A DNA stretch of 64,000 nt from Gulosibacter sp. 10 (GCF_900163695.1 NZ_FUIC01000012.1:62001-126000); one strand, 5' to 3'. Positions 8,527-17,432 are shown, counted from the stretch's first letter. Made by a program: numbers and translations. The notes: generated from the letters alone by a model not told the origin.

Positions 8527-8952
8527 TCAGCACGCCCCGCCGGAGCGCGTCTCGGCCAGCGAGCGCTCCAGCAGCGTCCGCAGCGCCTCGCGATCCGTAC
8601 CGGTCAGCCGGGTGAGGTAGAGGCACACTTTGCTGCTGCGGTGCCTGCCAAGGCGTTCGAGCAGCTCGGGCCAGCGCTCGGCGAAGCCGCTCACGAGGTA
8701 GAGGGTGTGCCTGTCGCGACCCGTGGCGAACGCGAGCTCGGGCGCCCGTCCGCCGTGCCCGCTCTCGTAGCGGTACTCGTACTCGCCGAAGCCGATGATC
8801 CGGTTCGCCCAGACGACGGGCTCGGCGCCGCTCACGGAGCGGTGCAGTTCGAGGAGCTCGTCGGCCTCCGCCCGACGGGGCCCCGAGACCCGGTCGAGGA
8901 CCTCGGCCGCGGGCGTATCGGAGGGGGACATCGCTGGGGTCGTGCCGGCCAT
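8527..8952 (-). CDS. DUF1801 family protein
   Basis: The small protein (141 residues) has the DUF1801 pattern: an N-terminal helical part, the core VVWANRIIGFGEYEYRYESGHGG, then ELAFATGRDRHTLYLV and the C-terminal KVCLYLTRL strand. The family has a frataxin-like fold and no proven biochemical role; some members are linked to iron or stress. The ATG at 8952 follows a strong GAGGAGG ribosome-binding site. A second in-frame ATG seven codons later is less likely. It stands alone between the ThiF-like gene and the first initiator tRNA. Confidence 0.8.
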   Translation of the reverse strand: MAGTTPAMSPSDTPAAEVLDRVSGPRRAEADELLELHRSVSGAEPVVWANRIIGFGEYEYRYESGHGGRAPELAFATGRDRHTLYLVSGFAERWPELLERLGRHRSSKVCLYLTRLTGTDREALRTLLERSLAETRSGGAC

Positions 8953-8987
8953 TGGGCCTCCTCGTCGAAGCGGCGCGGAAATGTGCC

Positions 8988-9018
8988 AGGCCCCGACCGG
9001 TTCGCCCGGTCGGGGCCT
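8988..9018 (-). terminator. Terminator hairpin of the first initiator tRNA gene
   Basis: A 13-base perfect stem (8988-9000 with 9006-9018) around a five-base loop lies just 3' of the tRNA on the minus strand. The sequence past the stem is CTGGCACATTT, so the T tract is short. The second tRNA copy has an equivalent hairpin with a different stem sequence. Confidence 0.7.
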
Positions 9019-9025
9019 GTTCTCG

Positions 9026-9099
9026 TTGCGGGGGCAGGATTTGAACCTACGACCTCCGGGTTATGAGCCCGGCGAGCTACCGAACTGCTCCACCCCGCG
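9026..9099 (-). tRNA. Initiator tRNA-fMet (CAU), copy 1
   Basis: Read on the minus strand, this is a complete cloverleaf with anticodon CAT. Two initiator marks are visible: a C1-A72 mismatch at the top of the acceptor stem, and three consecutive G-C pairs in the anticodon stem (GGG ... CCC). The discriminator is A and no CCA is encoded. The tRNA body is identical to the copy at 9755-9828. Confidence 0.95.
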
Positions 9100-9111
9100 G
9101 CACAAGAGATA

Positions 9112-9141
9112 ACTCTACAGCAGGGATCCGAGAACGTCGAA
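9112..9141 (-). promoter_or_regulatory. Putative promoter of initiator tRNA copy 1
   Basis: On the minus strand TTCGAC (9136-9141) and TAGAGT (9112-9117) are separated by 18 bases and sit about 12 bases before the tRNA 5' end. The second tRNA copy has the same TAGAGT with 18-base spacing, which supports the call. Confidence 0.55.
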
Positions 9142-9177
9142 TCGAGCGTCCGGGGGTGAACCCCGGGGCCCGCGCGC

Positions 9178-9651
9178 TCAGGCGATGCTCCTGCTGAACC
9201 CGACCCTGTCCTGTCCGGGGCCGTCGTAGTCGGTCGACACGGCGATGCCGTCGATCTCGGCATCTCCGGGAAGCACCTCGAACCCGAGGTTCGTATGGAA
9301 GGCGATGGATCCTCGGTTCGCCGGGGAGGTGACGCACCGAACGACCTTGCGGCCGTGGGCGCGCGCTTCGTCGAAGAAGCGCTCGTAGAGCCGTTTCGCG
9401 ATCCGACGGCCCCGGTGGTCGGGGTGGACGCCGACGAAGTGGACGTAGGCCTGTTCGGGGTGCGTTGGCGACATGAACCCGATCAGGAACCCCGCCACGG
9501 CGCCGTCGGCCTCGAATGCGAAGCTCGTGCTCGCGAAATGTTCGAAGAACAGCCGCGGCAGCATGTCCAGCATGGCGCGTCCGTCCCACCACTCGTCGAG
9601 ATGCTCGGCGATCGGCGCATAGTCGGCGGCCTTCACGGTTCTGATGCCCAT
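9178..9651 (-). CDS. GNAT family N-acetyltransferase
   Basis: The 157-residue single-domain acetyltransferase has the acetyl-CoA loop in YVHFVGVHPDHRGRRIAKRLYERFFDEA (motif A, with RGRRIA as the pyrophosphate-binding turn) and a downstream motif B strand, SIAFHTNLGFEVL. ATG at 9651 gives the usual GNAT beginning (IRTVKAADYAPI); the longer frame upstream reads through non-conserved sequence. The substrate cannot be told. It sits alone between two identical initiator tRNA genes transcribed in the same direction. Confidence 0.82.
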   Translation of the reverse strand: MGIRTVKAADYAPIAEHLDEWWDGRAMLDMLPRLFFEHFASTSFAFEADGAVAGFLIGFMSPTHPEQAYVHFVGVHPDHRGRRIAKRLYERFFDEARAHGRKVVRCVTSPANRGSIAFHTNLGFEVLPGDAEIDGIAVSTDYDGPGQDRVGFSRSIA

Positions 9652-9715
9652 GCCGACGACCCTACGGCAGCACCGGGGCCGTCGTGTTCCCGTGGCCGTG
9701 CCGGGGAAATGCATC

Positions 9716-9747
9716 AGGCCCCTGATCGATTTCCCGATCAGGGGCCT
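9716..9747 (-). terminator. Terminator hairpin of the second initiator tRNA gene
   Basis: A 13-base perfect stem (9716-9728 with 9735-9747) with a six-base loop lies immediately 3' of the tRNA on the minus strand. It keeps the outer AGGCCCC/GGGGCCT of the first copy's hairpin while the inner stem differs, and it ends 64 bases upstream of the acetyltransferase start. Confidence 0.7.
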
Positions 9748-9754
9748 GTTCTCG

Positions 9755-9828
9755 TTGCGGGGGCAGGATTTGAACCTACGACCTCCGGGTTATGAGCCCG
9801 GCGAGCTACCGAACTGCTCCACCCCGCG
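9755..9828 (-). tRNA. Initiator tRNA-fMet (CAU), copy 2
   Basis: The sequence is identical to copy 1, with anticodon CAT, the C1-A72 mismatch and the G-C rich anticodon stem of initiators. Its own promoter-like elements lie 13 bases upstream and a hairpin follows, so each copy is an independent unit. Confidence 0.95.
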
Positions 9829-9840
9829 GCACGAGAATCG

Positions 9841-9870
9841 ACTCTACAGGATGTTCACCTGCGTGTCCAA
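9841..9870 (-). promoter_or_regulatory. Putative promoter of initiator tRNA copy 2
   Basis: On the minus strand TTGGAC (9865-9870) and TAGAGT (9841-9846) are 18 bases apart. Expected transcription start is about six bases before the tRNA. The arrangement matches copy 1. Confidence 0.6.
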
Positions 9871-9908
9871 TTCGAGTCGAGAACTCGTCGCCGCGGGGCG
9901 GTTGCGGG

Positions 9909-12900
9909 TTACGGATTGTTCATCCGCGCTTCCGCCTCGGCCGCGCGCTCGAGCGCCTCGGTCATCCGCGCATCCGCTTCCGCGGCGGCGACGAGGTCGT
10001 TGTTCGCGTAGGCCTCGGTGCGATCCTCGAGCGCCTGCGACGCGTCGGCGAGGGCCTCCGCGAGCTCGGCCTCGGCGTCCGACGACCCTCCGTCCGACGG
10101 GGGAGCGGTGGTCTCGGTCGGCTCCTCCGTCTCCGCGGGCTCCTCCGGCGGCGCCTCCTCGCCGGTGTCGACGTCCTCGGGAGCGCCCTCGGCATCGGGC
10201 ACCTGGACGTTCGGGTCGTTGAGCGCCTCGTCCATGTCGCCGTCGCCGGCGCTCGCGCCGGAGTCGCCCGAGAAGAGCTCGTCGAGCGCGGCGTCCAGGG
10301 TGTCCTCGAACGCGATCCGGTCGCCGAACGCCACGAGCACGCGCCGCAGCAGCGGGTAGCTCGTGTCGCCGGTGGACTGCACGTAGACCGGCTGCACGTA
10401 GAGGAAGCCCTCGCCGACCGGCAGCGTGAGCAGGTTGCCTCGAAGCACCTGGGTCTGCCCGCCCCGCTCCAGCAGGTTCAGCTGATTCGCCACCTCGTCG
10501 TTCGAGTTGAAGATGTTCTGCACCTGGCCCGGACCGTTGACCGAGTCGTTCTGGATCTGCAGCAGCGTCAGCGTGCCGTAGTCCTCGGAGACCTGGCCGT
10601 CGACATCGCCGGCGTTCGCGTTGGCGGAGAGATAGCCCGTCAGCACGTTCCGGGAGTTCGCGCCGTCGGAGACCATCGGGATGAAGGTCGAGTACAGCGA
10701 GAAGGCCGGCTCCTGACCCGGCATCTGCATGGTCAGGTAGTACGGGGGCTGGCGCAGGCCCTGATCGCGGGGCAGCGTCGGCTCGAGCGGCAGCTGCCAC
10801 GCGTTCGTCTGGTTGTAGTACTCGGCGGCATCGGTGACGTGGTAGGTCGAGAGGATGCTGCGCTGGACCTTGAACATGTCCTCGGGGTAGCGGACGTGGC
10901 TCAGCAGATCGCCGGACATCTCCGAGACGGGCTCGATCGTGTTCGGGTAGATCTTCTGCCAGGTCTGCAGCACCGGGTCCTCCTCATCCCACGCGTAGAG
11001 GGTGACGGAGCCGTCGTAGGCGTTGACCGTGGCCTTCACCGAGTTGCGGATGTAGTTGATCGGCGGGCTGTGCACCGAGGGCGCCGGGGTGTTCGCATCG
11101 GTGCTGGCCTGCGTGATCGAGGTCTGCGTCGAGTACGGGTAGGCGTCCGAGGTGGTGTAGCCGTCGACGATCCACACGAGCTCGCCGTCGACCACCGAGG
11201 CGTAGACGTCGGAGTCGAGCGTCAGGTACGGGGCCGCGGCCTCCACGCGCTCGGCGGGGTGGCGGTCGTACAGGATCTGCGACTCCTCGTTGATCGCGTC
11301 CGAGAGCAGGATCTGCTCCGACTGGAACTTGATCGCGTACACGAGCCGGTTGAAGGTGTTGCCGAGCGACGGGCCGCCCGAGCCCTCGAAGGTCGTGTAG
11401 GTCTGCGAGGCGTCGCCCTCGCCGGCGTTCTCCTCGGTCTCGACCGGCTCGGTCGCATCGGGGGCCTCCTCCTCGGCGGCCTCCTCCGATCCGCTCGAGG
11501 CGGGGGCGCCGATGTGGTCGAACTCGACGGGGTTGCCGCCCTCGGGGGCGCCGACGATCGAGTACTCGGGCGAGTTCTCGCCGAAGTAGACGCGCGGCTC
11601 GAACTCGGGCAGGGCGCTGTCCTGCGGCATGCCCGAGGCGAAGAACAGCGGCTGGCCGTCGGGGCCGCGCTGGTTGCCGTAGCCGGCGACGAGGCCGTAG
11701 CCGTGGGTGTAGACGATGGTCTGGTTCACCCAGGACTGCGCGTCGGCGCCGAGGCCGTCGACGTTGATCTCGCGGACGGACATGACCGCGTCCTGGGTCT
11801 CGCCGTCGATCTGGTAGCGGTCGACGTCCAGCTCCTCGGGGAACTGGTAGTACGCGCGCTCCTGCTCGAACTGCGCGTACGTGGGGCCCACGATGGCGGG
11901 GTCGAGGATGCGGATGTTCGCCGTGGTCTCGGCGTCCTCGCGCAGCTGCCCCGACTCGGTGGTCGTGACGCCGGCGTAGGGCTGCACGTTGATGTCGGCG
12001 ATGTCGTACGCATCGCGCGTCGCGTCGATGTTGTGCTGGATGTACTCGGTCTCGAGCTGCTGCTCGTTCGGCCCGACCTGCAGCTGCTGCACGACCCACG
12101 GGTAGACGGCGCCGACGACGAGGCCGACGACGAGCAGGCCCGCGACGCCGATGACAGGAAGCGTCCAGCGCCCCGCGACGGCGGCGAAGAAGAACAGCAG
12201 CGCGACGATCACCGCGGCGCCCGCGACGATCGCGAGGCCGGGGATCGAGGCGTTGTCGTCCGAGTACAGCGCGCCGGTCCAGCGGCCGTTCGAGGCGGTG
12301 AGCGCGTTGTACCGGTCGAACCAGAAGCTCACGCCCTGGCTCAGCACGAACAGCCCCGCGACGATCGCGATCTGGATGCGCGAGGCCTTCGAGATGACCA
12401 CCTCGCGGCCGGTGATGCGGATGCCGCCGTAGAGGTAGCTCACGGCCACCGACAGCACGAGGCCCACGAGGAGCACCGCGCCCACGAAGGCGACGATGCC
12501 GCGCCAGAAGGGCAGCGCGAAGACGTAGAACGACACGTCGTTGCCGAAGATCGGATCGGTCTCGCCGAACGGCGTGGCGTTGAAGAACATGAGCACGTTC
12601 TCCCACGAGCCCGCGGTGCTGAGGCCCGCGAGCACGCCGAGGATGGCGGGGATGATGAAGAAGACGGCGCGGCGAATCGGCTCGAGGGCCTTCTGGTACT
12701 CGCCGAGCTGCTGCGAGAGCTTCGCGTACACCGGCCGGTTGCGGTAGGCGAACTGCAGCAGCAGGAAGGTCGGGACGGCCATCCCGACGAACCCGATGAG
12801 GAACATCGCCGCGGTGGCGATCCAGCGGGTGAAGAGGACGCCCGAGTAGCCGAGGTGGTCGAACCACAGCACGTCGGCGTAGAACCCGGTGAACCAGAAG

Positions 12901-13019
12901 AACACCAGGATGAGGCCGACGACGATCCCGATCGTGACGATCAGCGGCCCGAAGCGGCGGCCGTTCCCGCGCGGCGTCGAAGTTGGGGGAGTGGATTGTG
13001 GAGGTGCGGTTGCGCTCAC
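9909..13019 (-). CDS. UPF0182 family large membrane protein
   Basis: The 1036-residue protein starts at a GTG. About seven hydrophobic segments fill the first 350 residues (for example PLIVTIGIVVGLILVFFWF and the segments ending VVGAVYPWVVQQLQV). A large extracytoplasmic domain follows with typical UPF0182 stretches: WVNQTIVYTHGYG, LTLPVGEGFLYVQPVYVQ, and LVAFGDRIAFEDTLDAAL. The last 120 residues are a Glu/Asp/Pro/Thr-rich low-complexity region ending in a helical, Ala/Glu-rich tail, as in family members. Function is unknown; in mycobacteria the homologue (Rv3193c, from memory) also neighbours the PDZ-Lon gene found next door here. Confidence 0.92.
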   Translation of the reverse strand: MSATAPPQSTPPTSTPRGNGRRFGPLIVTIGIVVGLILVFFWFTGFYADVLWFDHLGYSGVLFTRWIATAAMFLIGFVGMAVPTFLLLQFAYRNRPVYAKLSQQLGEYQKALEPIRRAVFFIIPAILGVLAGLSTAGSWENVLMFFNATPFGETDPIFGNDVSFYVFALPFWRGIVAFVGAVLLVGLVLSVAVSYLYGGIRITGREVVISKASRIQIAIVAGLFVLSQGVSFWFDRYNALTASNGRWTGALYSDDNASIPGLAIVAGAAVIVALLFFFAAVAGRWTLPVIGVAGLLVVGLVVGAVYPWVVQQLQVGPNEQQLETEYIQHNIDATRDAYDIADINVQPYAGVTTTESGQLREDAETTANIRILDPAIVGPTYAQFEQERAYYQFPEELDVDRYQIDGETQDAVMSVREINVDGLGADAQSWVNQTIVYTHGYGLVAGYGNQRGPDGQPLFFASGMPQDSALPEFEPRVYFGENSPEYSIVGAPEGGNPVEFDHIGAPASSGSEEAAEEEAPDATEPVETEENAGEGDASQTYTTFEGSGGPSLGNTFNRLVYAIKFQSEQILLSDAINEESQILYDRHPAERVEAAAPYLTLDSDVYASVVDGELVWIVDGYTTSDAYPYSTQTSITQASTDANTPAPSVHSPPINYIRNSVKATVNAYDGSVTLYAWDEEDPVLQTWQKIYPNTIEPVSEMSGDLLSHVRYPEDMFKVQRSILSTYHVTDAAEYYNQTNAWQLPLEPTLPRDQGLRQPPYYLTMQMPGQEPAFSLYSTFIPMVSDGANSRNVLTGYLSANANAGDVDGQVSEDYGTLTLLQIQNDSVNGPGQVQNIFNSNDEVANQLNLLERGGQTQVLRGNLLTLPVGEGFLYVQPVYVQSTGDTSYPLLRRVLVAFGDRIAFEDTLDAALDELFSGDSGASAGDGDMDEALNDPNVQVPDAEGAPEDVDTGEEAPPEEPAETEEPTETTAPPSDGGSSDAEAELAEALADASQALEDRTEAYANNDLVAAAEADARMTEALERAAEAEARMNNP

Positions 13020-13123
13020 TGAAGACCCGTCATGCTCGATTGTTGAAGATGCCGCACAGCACGAGTCACGTCGCGCTTCGGCGGCGGTGCGTCAAGTCTA
13101 CCGGGAGCTGGGAGTGCGCTGGA

Positions 13124-14269
13124 CTACACCTGGGGGACGTTCGCCTGCAGCGCATCCTCGCAGGTGCGGAGATCCTCGAGATCGCCGCCCGAGGCGTTCG
13201 CGTCCACGACGCCGAGCGCCTCGTCGAGCGTGGCGACCGCGTAGACCGGCAGCTCGTCCGAGACGGAGGCGCTCAGCGCCTCCGCGCAGTTGCCCTCGGG
13301 GGCGAGGAAGTACTCGGCGCCGATCTCGTGCGCCGCGTAGATCTTCTGCCGGATGCCGCCGATCGGCCCCACGCCGCCCTCGGCCGACATCGTGCCGGTG
13401 CCCGCCACGTGCATGCCGCCGGTGAGGTCGCCCTCCTCGAGCTTGTCGATGATCGCGAGGGTGAAGATGAGGCCCGCGCTGGGCCCGCCCACGTCGCCGA
13501 GCTCGATGTCGATGTCGACGGGGAAATCGAAGCCCTCCTCCACGAGGATGCCGAGCAGCGCCTCGCCGTTCGACGCCGCCCGGGGCGTGGCGGTGACGGC
13601 GGTCTCCTCGCCGTCGCGGAAGACGAGCAGCTCGGTCGGCCGCTCCTCGAGGGGCTCCGCGGTGAGGGAGGCGTGATCGGATACGGGCCGGCCGTCGATC
13701 TCGAGGATCACGTCTCCCGGCTCGAGGGCCCCGGCGGCGCCGCCGTCGGGGGAGACCTCGACGACGGTGAGCGAGGGCTCGACGTCGTAGCCGAGATGCT
13801 CGAGGGCGGCGGCCATCGCCGTGCCCTGCGACTGCGTCATCATCGCGGTGGTCTGCTCGGTGCGCTCCTCGGTGCTCACGCCGTCCGGGAAGTAGAGCTC
13901 CATGGGCATCACGTCCTTCTCGGGCGTGAGCCAGGCGGCGGCGATCGCGAACCAGCTCGGGTGGTACTCGGGGTTGCCGGAGATGTTGACCGTCATCACC
14001 GACAGCTCGCCGGAGTCGTCGTCGAAGGTCTCCGCGCCGTCGATGCCGATCACATCCACCTCGTCCACGACCTCGCCGTCCTCGTCCTTCAGCTCGGTGG
14101 TGCCGAGCGCGTCGAAGGCGGGGCCGGGCTGCCGGATGACATAGGGCGCCGGCGCGAAGGCGAGCACGAGCAGGAGCACGAGCCCGACGGCGAGGAAGAC
14201 GACTCCCGCCCGGGTGCGCCGCTCCTGGCGGCTGCGGCGCGGCTGCGGGGATTCGGTGGTCAGGCTCAT
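13124..14269 (-). CDS. YlbL-like PDZ and Lon-type (S16) membrane-anchored protease
   Basis: The 381-residue protein has one N-terminal membrane anchor (GVVFLAVGLVLLLVLAF, about residues 22-38). A PDZ domain follows (VEVSPDGGAAGALEPGDVIL) and then a Lon proteolytic domain with the Ser-Lys dyad in GGPSAGLIF and GGIRQKIYAA. The domain order matches YlbL, an envelope protease family of Gram-positives; the protease domain should face outside. ATG at 14269 fits the anchor; the 27 residues upstream in the same frame look non-coding. It is transcribed with the UPF0182 gene, 104 bases upstream of it, and divergently from the DUF2342 gene. Confidence 0.9.
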   Translation of the reverse strand: MSLTTESPQPRRSRQERRTRAGVVFLAVGLVLLLVLAFAPAPYVIRQPGPAFDALGTTELKDEDGEVVDEVDVIGIDGAETFDDDSGELSVMTVNISGNPEYHPSWFAIAAAWLTPEKDVMPMELYFPDGVSTEERTEQTTAMMTQSQGTAMAAALEHLGYDVEPSLTVVEVSPDGGAAGALEPGDVILEIDGRPVSDHASLTAEPLEERPTELLVFRDGEETAVTATPRAASNGEALLGILVEEGFDFPVDIDIELGDVGGPSAGLIFTLAIIDKLEEGDLTGGMHVAGTGTMSAEGGVGPIGGIRQKIYAAHEIGAEYFLAPEGNCAEALSASVSDELPVYAVATLDEALGVVDANASGGDLEDLRTCEDALQANVPQV

Positions 14270-14400
14270 GTGGTGAAGATCGGCTTTCGGCGCGTGACGA
14301 GCGGCGGAGGACTCCGCTCTCAGTGAACGGGGCTGCGGCTCGGGGCCCAAGCTCGGAGCAGAAAGTTACTCTAGAGCGAACCCCTGAGAGGAGTCCCGCG

Positions 14401-15780
14401 ATGAGCGACCAGGATACGCCCCGAGACGACGACGGCGAGCGGCCCGAAGACGAACTGCGGCGCATGCTCGAGCAGATGCTCGGCGGCGGCATGATCAGCC
14501 CCGACCAGCTTGCCGGGGTGGCGGGGCTCCCCTCCGATCCGCAGGCGCTCTCGCAGATGCTCATGCAGCTGCAGCAGGCGATGATGAGCAGCGGGGACGG
14601 GGTGAACTGGACCATCGTCAAGGACGCCGCCAGGCAGGCGGTCGAGGAGAACCACGAGGTCACGCCCGCCGAGTCCGAGCAGTACCGGCAGGCCTTCTCC
14701 GTCGCGCAGCTGTGGCTCAGCGAGGTCACGAGTGTCGGCTCCTACTCCCTGCTCGAGCCGGCGCGGACGATCACGCGGTACGAGTGGCTCAACCTGAGCA
14801 TGGACACGTGGTCCGAGATCAGCGGACCCGTGGCCGAGAGCATCTCCCGCGCGCTCGTGCAGATGCTCTCGGAGCAGACGCCCGAGGAGTACCGCGAGAT
14901 GGTCGACCGCTCGACGCCGATGGTGCGCTCGATGGGCCAGGCCATGTTCGCGATGCAGCTGGGCCAGGTGCTCGGCAGGCTCGCCAAGGAGGTGCTCTCC
15001 GGCGGCGACGTGGGCATGCCCGTCCTCGAGCCGGGCAAGGCCGCGCTCCTGCCGCAGAACCTGCGGGAGTGGAGCGCGGGCCTCGAGGTCGAGGACTCGG
15101 AGGTGCTCCTCTACTTCGCCGTGCGCGAGCTCGCCTACGCCCACCTCTTCGTGCATGCCAAGTGGCTGCGGCTGCACCTCGTCTCCTCGATCACCGAGTT
15201 CGCCCGCGGCATCCGCGTGGACGCCTCGCAGCTCGAGGACATCGTCCGGGACCTCGACATCTCGAACCCCGAGGAGCTCAAGTCGGTGCTCCAGTCGGGC
15301 CGGCTCATCCCGCCGCGGACGCCCGAGCAGGAGGCGGCCCTCGGCCGGCTCGAGACGATGCTCGCCCTCATCGACGGCTGGGTGGACGTCGTCACCCGCG
15401 AGTCGACCTCCCGACTTCCGAACGCGGACGCGATCGCCGAGATGGTGCGCCGCCGCCGGGCCACCGGCAGCCCGGCCGAGCGCGCCTTCGGGTCGCTCGT
15501 CGGGCTCGAGCTCCGGCCGCGCCGGCTGCGCGAGGCGACCGCGATGTGGCAGCTCGTCACCGAGAAGCTCGGCGCCGAGCAGCGGGACGGCCTATGGGAC
15601 CATCGCGACGCGCTGCCCGGCGCATCCGACATCGACGACCCCTTCGCGCTCGTCGAGCGGCTGTCGGGCTCGGGCGATGAGCGGCTGCTCGACGAGCTCG
15701 ACAGCGACCTCGAGCGGCTCCTCGGCGACCCGGACTCCTTCGGCGACGCCCCCAAGGGCGGCGACCACAAGGAGGACTGA
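14401..15780 (+). CDS. DUF2342 (zincin_2-like) family protein
   Basis: The 459-residue protein has the stretch AYAHLFVHAKWLRLHLVSSITEFARGI and the later ERAFGSLVGLELRPRRLREATAMW, both typical of the actinobacterial family annotated as zinc-dependent metalloprotease or putative hydrolase (TIGR03624/DUF2342). No HExxH is present. The segment LETMLALIDGWVDVV replaces the His/Glu pair I expect in the F420-associated relatives, so peptidase activity is uncertain. The start at 14401 follows a good GAGAGGAG ribosome-binding site. The gene diverges from the PDZ-Lon gene, an arrangement I recall for Rv3194c-Rv3195. Confidence 0.85.
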   Translation: MSDQDTPRDDDGERPEDELRRMLEQMLGGGMISPDQLAGVAGLPSDPQALSQMLMQLQQAMMSSGDGVNWTIVKDAARQAVEENHEVTPAESEQYRQAFSVAQLWLSEVTSVGSYSLLEPARTITRYEWLNLSMDTWSEISGPVAESISRALVQMLSEQTPEEYREMVDRSTPMVRSMGQAMFAMQLGQVLGRLAKEVLSGGDVGMPVLEPGKAALLPQNLREWSAGLEVEDSEVLLYFAVRELAYAHLFVHAKWLRLHLVSSITEFARGIRVDASQLEDIVRDLDISNPEELKSVLQSGRLIPPRTPEQEAALGRLETMLALIDGWVDVVTRESTSRLPNADAIAEMVRRRRATGSPAERAFGSLVGLELRPRRLREATAMWQLVTEKLGAEQRDGLWDHRDALPGASDIDDPFALVERLSGSGDERLLDELDSDLERLLGDPDSFGDAPKGGDHKED

Positions 15781-15819
15781 CGCCGTCCGCCCCGCATCCG
15801 CGCGGAGTAGCCTGACGCC

Positions 15820-16227
15820 ATGAGCGAGAAATCCGAGAGCATGGCCGAGCGGAAGATCCGCGAGGCGATGGAGCGGGGCGAGTTCGACGACCTCCCCGGC
15901 GCCGGGAAGCCGCTCGACCTGCGCGGCGCCAACGATCCGAACTGGTGGACGGCGCAGTTCATCGAGCGCGAGGGCCTCGAGCCGCTGGCCACCGCGCCGA
16001 CGGTGCTCGCGCTCCGGCGCGAGGCCCAGGGCTTCCCCGAGTCGCTCGCGGAGTACGAGGAGGAGGAGCTCGTCCGGGAGCTGCTGCGCGACTACAACGT
16101 GCGGGTGAAGCGGGACCGCCTGCGGCCCGCGCTGGAGCTGCCGGTGCCGATCATCGCGCCGATCGTCGACGTCGACGAGATGGTCGAGCGCTGGCGGGCG
16201 CTGCGGGACCGGCGGGAGGGCGCCTAG
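15820..16227 (+). CDS. DUF1992 (DnaJ-homologue C28-like) protein
   Basis: The 135-residue protein shows the family signature near its N-terminus: AERKIREAMERGEFDDLPGAGKPLDL, then NWWTAQFIEREGLEP. This domain is found alone in bacteria and in the eukaryotic DNAJC28 proteins; biochemical role unknown. It follows the DUF2342 gene by 39 bases and may be co-transcribed. Confidence 0.88.
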   Translation: MSEKSESMAERKIREAMERGEFDDLPGAGKPLDLRGANDPNWWTAQFIEREGLEPLATAPTVLALRREAQGFPESLAEYEEEELVRELLRDYNVRVKRDRLRPALELPVPIIAPIVDVDEMVERWRALRDRREGA

Positions 16228-16355
16228 GAGCCCGGGCGCCGCCGCCGGAGGAGTAGCATTGCCCGAGGCGGGCCCGGCCCCTGAACGGCCGAGCGCCCCG
16301 GCCGCAAGCCCTCTTGCGACCGTATTCCAGCATCACACTCGTGAAAGGAACGGTC

Positions 16356-17432
16356 ATGAAAGCAGTCATGTATTACGGACGGCAGGATGTTCGGGTCGAG
16401 GACATCGCCGATCCCGGCTCGCCCGCCGAGGGCGAGGTGAAGGTGGCGATCGCCTGGGCCGGCATCTGCGGCAGCGACCTCCACCTCTACACGGAGGGGC
16501 CCTCGTACCCCACCACCCCGACCGCGGACCGGCCGCAGCCGCGCACCGGGGAGACGCTCCCGGTGGTGCTCGGCCACGAGTTCGCCGGCACCGTCGTCGA
16601 GGCGGGCGACGGCGTGTCCGCGCTCTCCGTCGGCGACGCCGTCGCGATCAAGGCCGACATGCCCTGCGGCGACTGCGCCGCCTGCAACGCCGGGCTCACG
16701 AACATCTGCCGCAACTCCCGCGGCTTCGGGCTCTCGGGCGGGGGAGGCGGGCTGAGCGAGTTCGTGCTCGTGCCCGAGGCGAACGCCTTCCCGGTGGGGG
16801 ACCTGCCCCTCGACCAGGCGGCGATGATCGAGCCCCTCGCGGTCGCGACCCACGGCGTCCGCCGATCCGGTGCGGGCGCGGGCGATATCGCGCTCGTCGG
16901 GGGAGCCGGCCCGGTCGGCATCCTCACCGCCGCGGTGCTCAAGGCGAAGGGCGCGCGCGTCGTCATCAGCGAGCCGAACGCCGTGCGCCGGCAGGCCGCC
17001 GTGGACGGCGGCCTCGTCGAGCGCGCGGTCGACCCCGCCGCGGAGGACCTCCACGCCGTCATCGCCGAGATCACCGGGGGCGACGGCGTCGACGTCGCCT
17101 TCGACTGCGCGGGCGTCGTGCCGGTCACCCACGACCTGATCAGGGCGATCCGCCCCGGCGGCCACCTGCAGGTGATCGCGATCCCGGCCCGGCCCCTCGA
17201 CCTCGACGTGCAGGTCGAGATGCACCTCACCGAGATCACCTACGCGGGGATGTTCGGCTACCGGGACGAGGACTACCGCGACGCCATCGCCATGGCGCGC
17301 GGCGCCGACCTCGATCTCGGGCCGTTCATCTCCAGGCGGATCGCGCCGGAGCGCATCGTCGAGGAGGGCTTCGACGTGCTGCTCGACCGGGGCAACACCG
17401 CCGTGAAGATCCTGGTGGACCCCAGGGCCTGA
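16356..17432 (+). CDS. Zinc-dependent alcohol dehydrogenase, butanediol dehydrogenase-like
   Basis: The 358-residue medium-chain dehydrogenase has catalytic zinc ligands in CGSDLH (about 36) and GHEF, a structural zinc loop CGDCAACNAGLTNIC, and a Rossmann turn VGGAGPVGIL. The insertion YPTTPTADRPQPRTGETLPVVLGHEF and the EPLAVATHGVRR segment are those of 2,3-butanediol/sorbitol-type dehydrogenases. It should oxidise a secondary alcohol or polyol with NAD(P). A GAAAGGA ribosome-binding site precedes ATG 16356. It is monocistronic, with no regulator beside it. The exact substrate is not readable. Confidence 0.85.
   Translation: MKAVMYYGRQDVRVEDIADPGSPAEGEVKVAIAWAGICGSDLHLYTEGPSYPTTPTADRPQPRTGETLPVVLGHEFAGTVVEAGDGVSALSVGDAVAIKADMPCGDCAACNAGLTNICRNSRGFGLSGGGGGLSEFVLVPEANAFPVGDLPLDQAAMIEPLAVATHGVRRSGAGAGDIALVGGAGPVGILTAAVLKAKGARVVISEPNAVRRQAAVDGGLVERAVDPAAEDLHAVIAEITGGDGVDVAFDCAGVVPVTHDLIRAIRPGGHLQVIAIPARPLDLDVQVEMHLTEITYAGMFGYRDEDYRDAIAMARGADLDLGPFISRRIAPERIVEEGFDVLLDRGNTAVKILVDPRA

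Noticed and set aside
8997-9112. Plus-strand open frames ending in a GAGFEPTTSGL-type peptide at both tRNA-fMet copies.
   Set aside because: These peptides are translations of the initiator tRNA's opposite strand, a common annotation artefact.
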